From the NCBI RefSeq assembly GCF_003205205.1, contig NZ_QJRL01000007.1:62001-126000 (forward strand): 64,000 bases of DNA, given 5' to 3'. Below are positions 62,324-64,000 of this stretch, one piece after another. The notes under the pieces are model-generated. The model did no database searches, was not told the origin of the DNA, and saw only the letters and a program-made list of their open reading frames with translations. The stretch comes from Pseudomonas sp. LB-090624 (GTDB taxonomy: Bacteria > Pseudomonadota > Gammaproteobacteria > Pseudomonadales > Pseudomonadaceae). The number at the start of each line of letters is the position of its first letter. Position 1 is the first letter of the stretch. A program made the translations under genes and the position numbers.

Positions 62324-63181
62324 ATGCGAGACTTCCCTACTCCCCCCTTCCCTTCACAGCCCCAGGAGGTACCCGGTTCGCAACGCAAGATGGAGCCCTA
62401 CCCTGATTGCGGAGAGCAGTCGTATACCGGCCACAATCGTCTGGAGGGCAAAATAGCCTTGATCACGGGTGCTGACAGCGGGATTGGCAGGGCTGTAGCC
62501 ATTGCCTATGCCCGCGAAGGGGCCGACGTGGCCATCGCCTACCTCGACGAGCACGAAGACGCGCAAGAAACCGCACGATGGGTCGAGTCCGCAGGCCGGC
62601 AATGTCTCCTGCTACCTGGCGACCTGGCGCAAAAACAGCACTGCTATGCCATCGTCGAAAAAACCGTCGAACAGTTCGGTCGTATCGACATCCTGGTCAA
62701 CAACGCAGCCTTTCAGATGGCTCACGAGAACTTGGAAGACATCGACGATGAGGAATGGGTGAAAACTTTCGATACCAATATCACCGCCATCTTCCGGATC
62801 TGCCAGGCCGCCTTGCCATCGATGCCCAGGGGCAGCTCGATTATCAACACCAGCTCGGTGAACTCCGACGATCCTTCTCCCGCCCTGCTGGCCTATGCCG
62901 CCACCAAAGGCGCCATCGCCAACTTCACCGCTGGCCTGGCCCAATTGCTGGGCAAAAAGGGAATCCGGGTCAACAGCGTGGCCCCTGGCCCCATCTGGAC
63001 GCCCTTGATCCCGTCAACCATGCCAGACGAGGCGGTGAAGAATTTCGGTTCCAGCTATCCCATGGGGCGACCAGGGCAACCCGTGGAAGTCGCGCCGATC
63101 TATGTACTGCTGGGTTCTGATGAGGCCAGCTATATCAGTGGGTCGCGTTACGGTGTCACTGGCGGTAAACCGATACTTTGA
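62324..63181 (+). CDS. Short-chain dehydrogenase/reductase with N-terminal extension (YhdF/YghA type)
   Basis: 285 residues. A 40-residue Pro-rich N-terminus (PTPPFPSQPQEVPGSQRKME) precedes the Rossmann core: ITGADSGIGRAVAIAYAREG, NNAAFQMA, and the active-site YAATKGA (Tyr-x3-Lys) with SSVNS. RVNSVAPGPIWTPLIPSTMP is also typical. Relatives are general-stress SDRs (Gsp39-like) of unknown substrate. 141 bases after the FNR-type gene. Confidence 0.9.
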   Translation: MRDFPTPPFPSQPQEVPGSQRKMEPYPDCGEQSYTGHNRLEGKIALITGADSGIGRAVAIAYAREGADVAIAYLDEHEDAQETARWVESAGRQCLLLPGDLAQKQHCYAIVEKTVEQFGRIDILVNNAAFQMAHENLEDIDDEEWVKTFDTNITAIFRICQAALPSMPRGSSIINTSSVNSDDPSPALLAYAATKGAIANFTAGLAQLLGKKGIRVNSVAPGPIWTPLIPSTMPDEAVKNFGSSYPMGRPGQPVEVAPIYVLLGSDEASYISGSRYGVTGGKPIL

Positions 63182-63286
63182 CGGCCATGAGGCTCGCCAG
63201 ACAGGCGAGCCCTTCCTCAGCTTCAGCACAACAACTGAGATTACCTGCCCACACAACCTGTGCGCTGGCGCTCCAGGTCTGGTCGA

Positions 63287-64000
63287 TCACGCTGGGCGCG
63301 GTCCCAACATCGCATGAACATTGGCAACCAGTTCCTCGACAGCAAACGGCTTGGTCAGCACTGCCGACCCATCCCGCAGGAGGCCATCCTCGAACACCGA
63401 AGGGCGCGAATAACCGGTCATGAAGATAACGGGCAAGCCTTGGCGGGCCTTGCGCCCGGCGGCTGCCATCTCACGGCCATCGATGTCGCCGGGCAAGCCA
63501 ATATCGGTCACCAGCAAATCGATGCGTGTGTCTGAAACCAGTACCTGCAGGCCAGCCTGGCTGTCAGCCGCCTCGATGACCGTGCACCCCAGACCGCTGA
63601 GCACATCACTGACAAACAAGCGCACGGACGGCTCGTCATCGACAATCAACACGGTGCGGTCTGGCCAGCTGCTGGAGAAATCAGAGTGATGCACTGCGCG
63701 ACCGGCGGGCTCCGCTTGGCCCATGGCAGCGGGTAGCGAAAGCTCGACGCGCGTCCCCTCACCCTCTCGTGAAAAGATCCTGACTTGCCCCCCGGACTGT
63801 TTGGCAAAACCATAAACCATCGACAGCCCCAACCCCGTGCCTTCGCCGATGGATTTGGTGGTGAAGAACGGATCGCACGCTTTCGACAGCGTTTCGGCAG
63901 ACATGCCCACGCCATTGTCAGTCACACTGATGGTCAGGTAATTACCGGGCTGGAGCTCGGTATCCAGCTCCGGGCCTGCCACGAGGGTATGGTTGGCGGT
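63287..64000 (-). CDS. Hybrid sensor histidine kinase, 5' part cut off
   Basis: The reading is open to the window edge, so the N-terminus is missing. The catalytic ATPase part has DNGVGMSAETLSKACDPFFT and GEGTGLGLSMVYGFAKQSGG (G1, F and G2 boxes). It is followed by a receiver domain with VLIVDDEPSVRLFVSDVL, phospho-acceptor Asp in LLVTDIGLPG and Lys in AVLTKPFAVEELV. A kinase-receiver fusion whose input is not visible. Confidence 0.92.
   Translation of the reverse strand, partial: TANHTLVAGPELDTELQPGNYLTISVTDNGVGMSAETLSKACDPFFTTKSIGEGTGLGLSMVYGFAKQSGGQVRIFSREGEGTRVELSLPAAMGQAEPAGRAVHHSDFSSSWPDRTVLIVDDEPSVRLFVSDVLSGLGCTVIEAADSQAGLQVLVSDTRIDLLVTDIGLPGDIDGREMAAAGRKARQGLPVIFMTGYSRPSVFEDGLLRDGSAVLTKPFAVEELVANVHAMLGPRPA

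Overview
The window reads as a chromosomal segment of a Pseudomonas of the P. putida group. The support is an AmpC-type beta-lactamase, a complete urease cluster with ureJ, an McpP-like chemoreceptor, a mexS/mexT pair, a fapABCDEF functional-amyloid operon, a P. putida-style REP palindrome downstream of ureG, and GC-rich codon use throughout. I see no rRNA, tRNA or CRISPR array. The only mobility gene is one tyrosine recombinase.

Region 1 (1-11660) is mostly core: an SBF-like transporter cut by the left edge, ampC, several small conserved proteins, YbjQ, an EamA exporter, azoR with a divergent LysR gene, an MmcQ/YjbR protein, DUF1294, uppP, a Cache-type chemoreceptor, and pnuC overlapping a NadR-like kinase. 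Region 2 (11967-17357) is the fap operon. FapC carries a very long Ser-rich linker with tandem octapeptides, and a hairpin terminator sits between fapC and fapD. Region 3 (17494-20603) holds an LTA-synthase-like phosphotransferase, a DUF899 protein and a REP element. Region 4 (20616-26185) is ureDABCEJFG on the minus strand. Region 5 (26456-34411), also minus, holds a tyrosine recombinase, a nuclease/XPD-helicase fusion coupled to a FAN1-like VRR-NUC nuclease, and an unrecognised 461-aa protein translationally coupled to a MocR-like regulator whose aminotransferase domain lacks the PLP lysine. Region 6 (34926-37950) is mexS/mexT plus DUF1543.

Region 7 (38054-52998) is the most interesting part. 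It looks like an accessory catabolic island with two KgtP-like symporters, a DAACS dicarboxylate symporter, a LysR and a TetR regulator, a D-2-hydroxyacid dehydrogenase, and an eight-gene operon. The operon encodes a two-subunit TPP decarboxylase, an acyl-CoA dehydrogenase, a class III CoA transferase, EtfBA, a MaoC/FAS1-like hydratase and a CitE-like lyase. The logic (activate, desaturate, hydrate, cleave) resembles itaconate or methylsuccinate breakdown, but the extra TPP decarboxylase and ETF suggest a different substrate. A recurring CAGCTAT-N11-ATAGC(T/A)G element, a T-N11-A LysR-type site, lies before the lysR gene and in three other promoter regions of the island, which suggests one regulon.

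Region 8 (53000-64000) holds an alpha/beta hydrolase, an MFS carrier, a YeeE/YedE pair, and then a low-oxygen/stress block: a K+ channel, a beta-CASP metallo-beta-lactamase protein, two tandem-Usp proteins and an FNR-type Fe-S regulator. FNR/Anr-like boxes (TTGAY-N4-RTCAR) lie in four intergenic spots of this block. An SDR and a hybrid histidine kinase cut by the right edge close the window.
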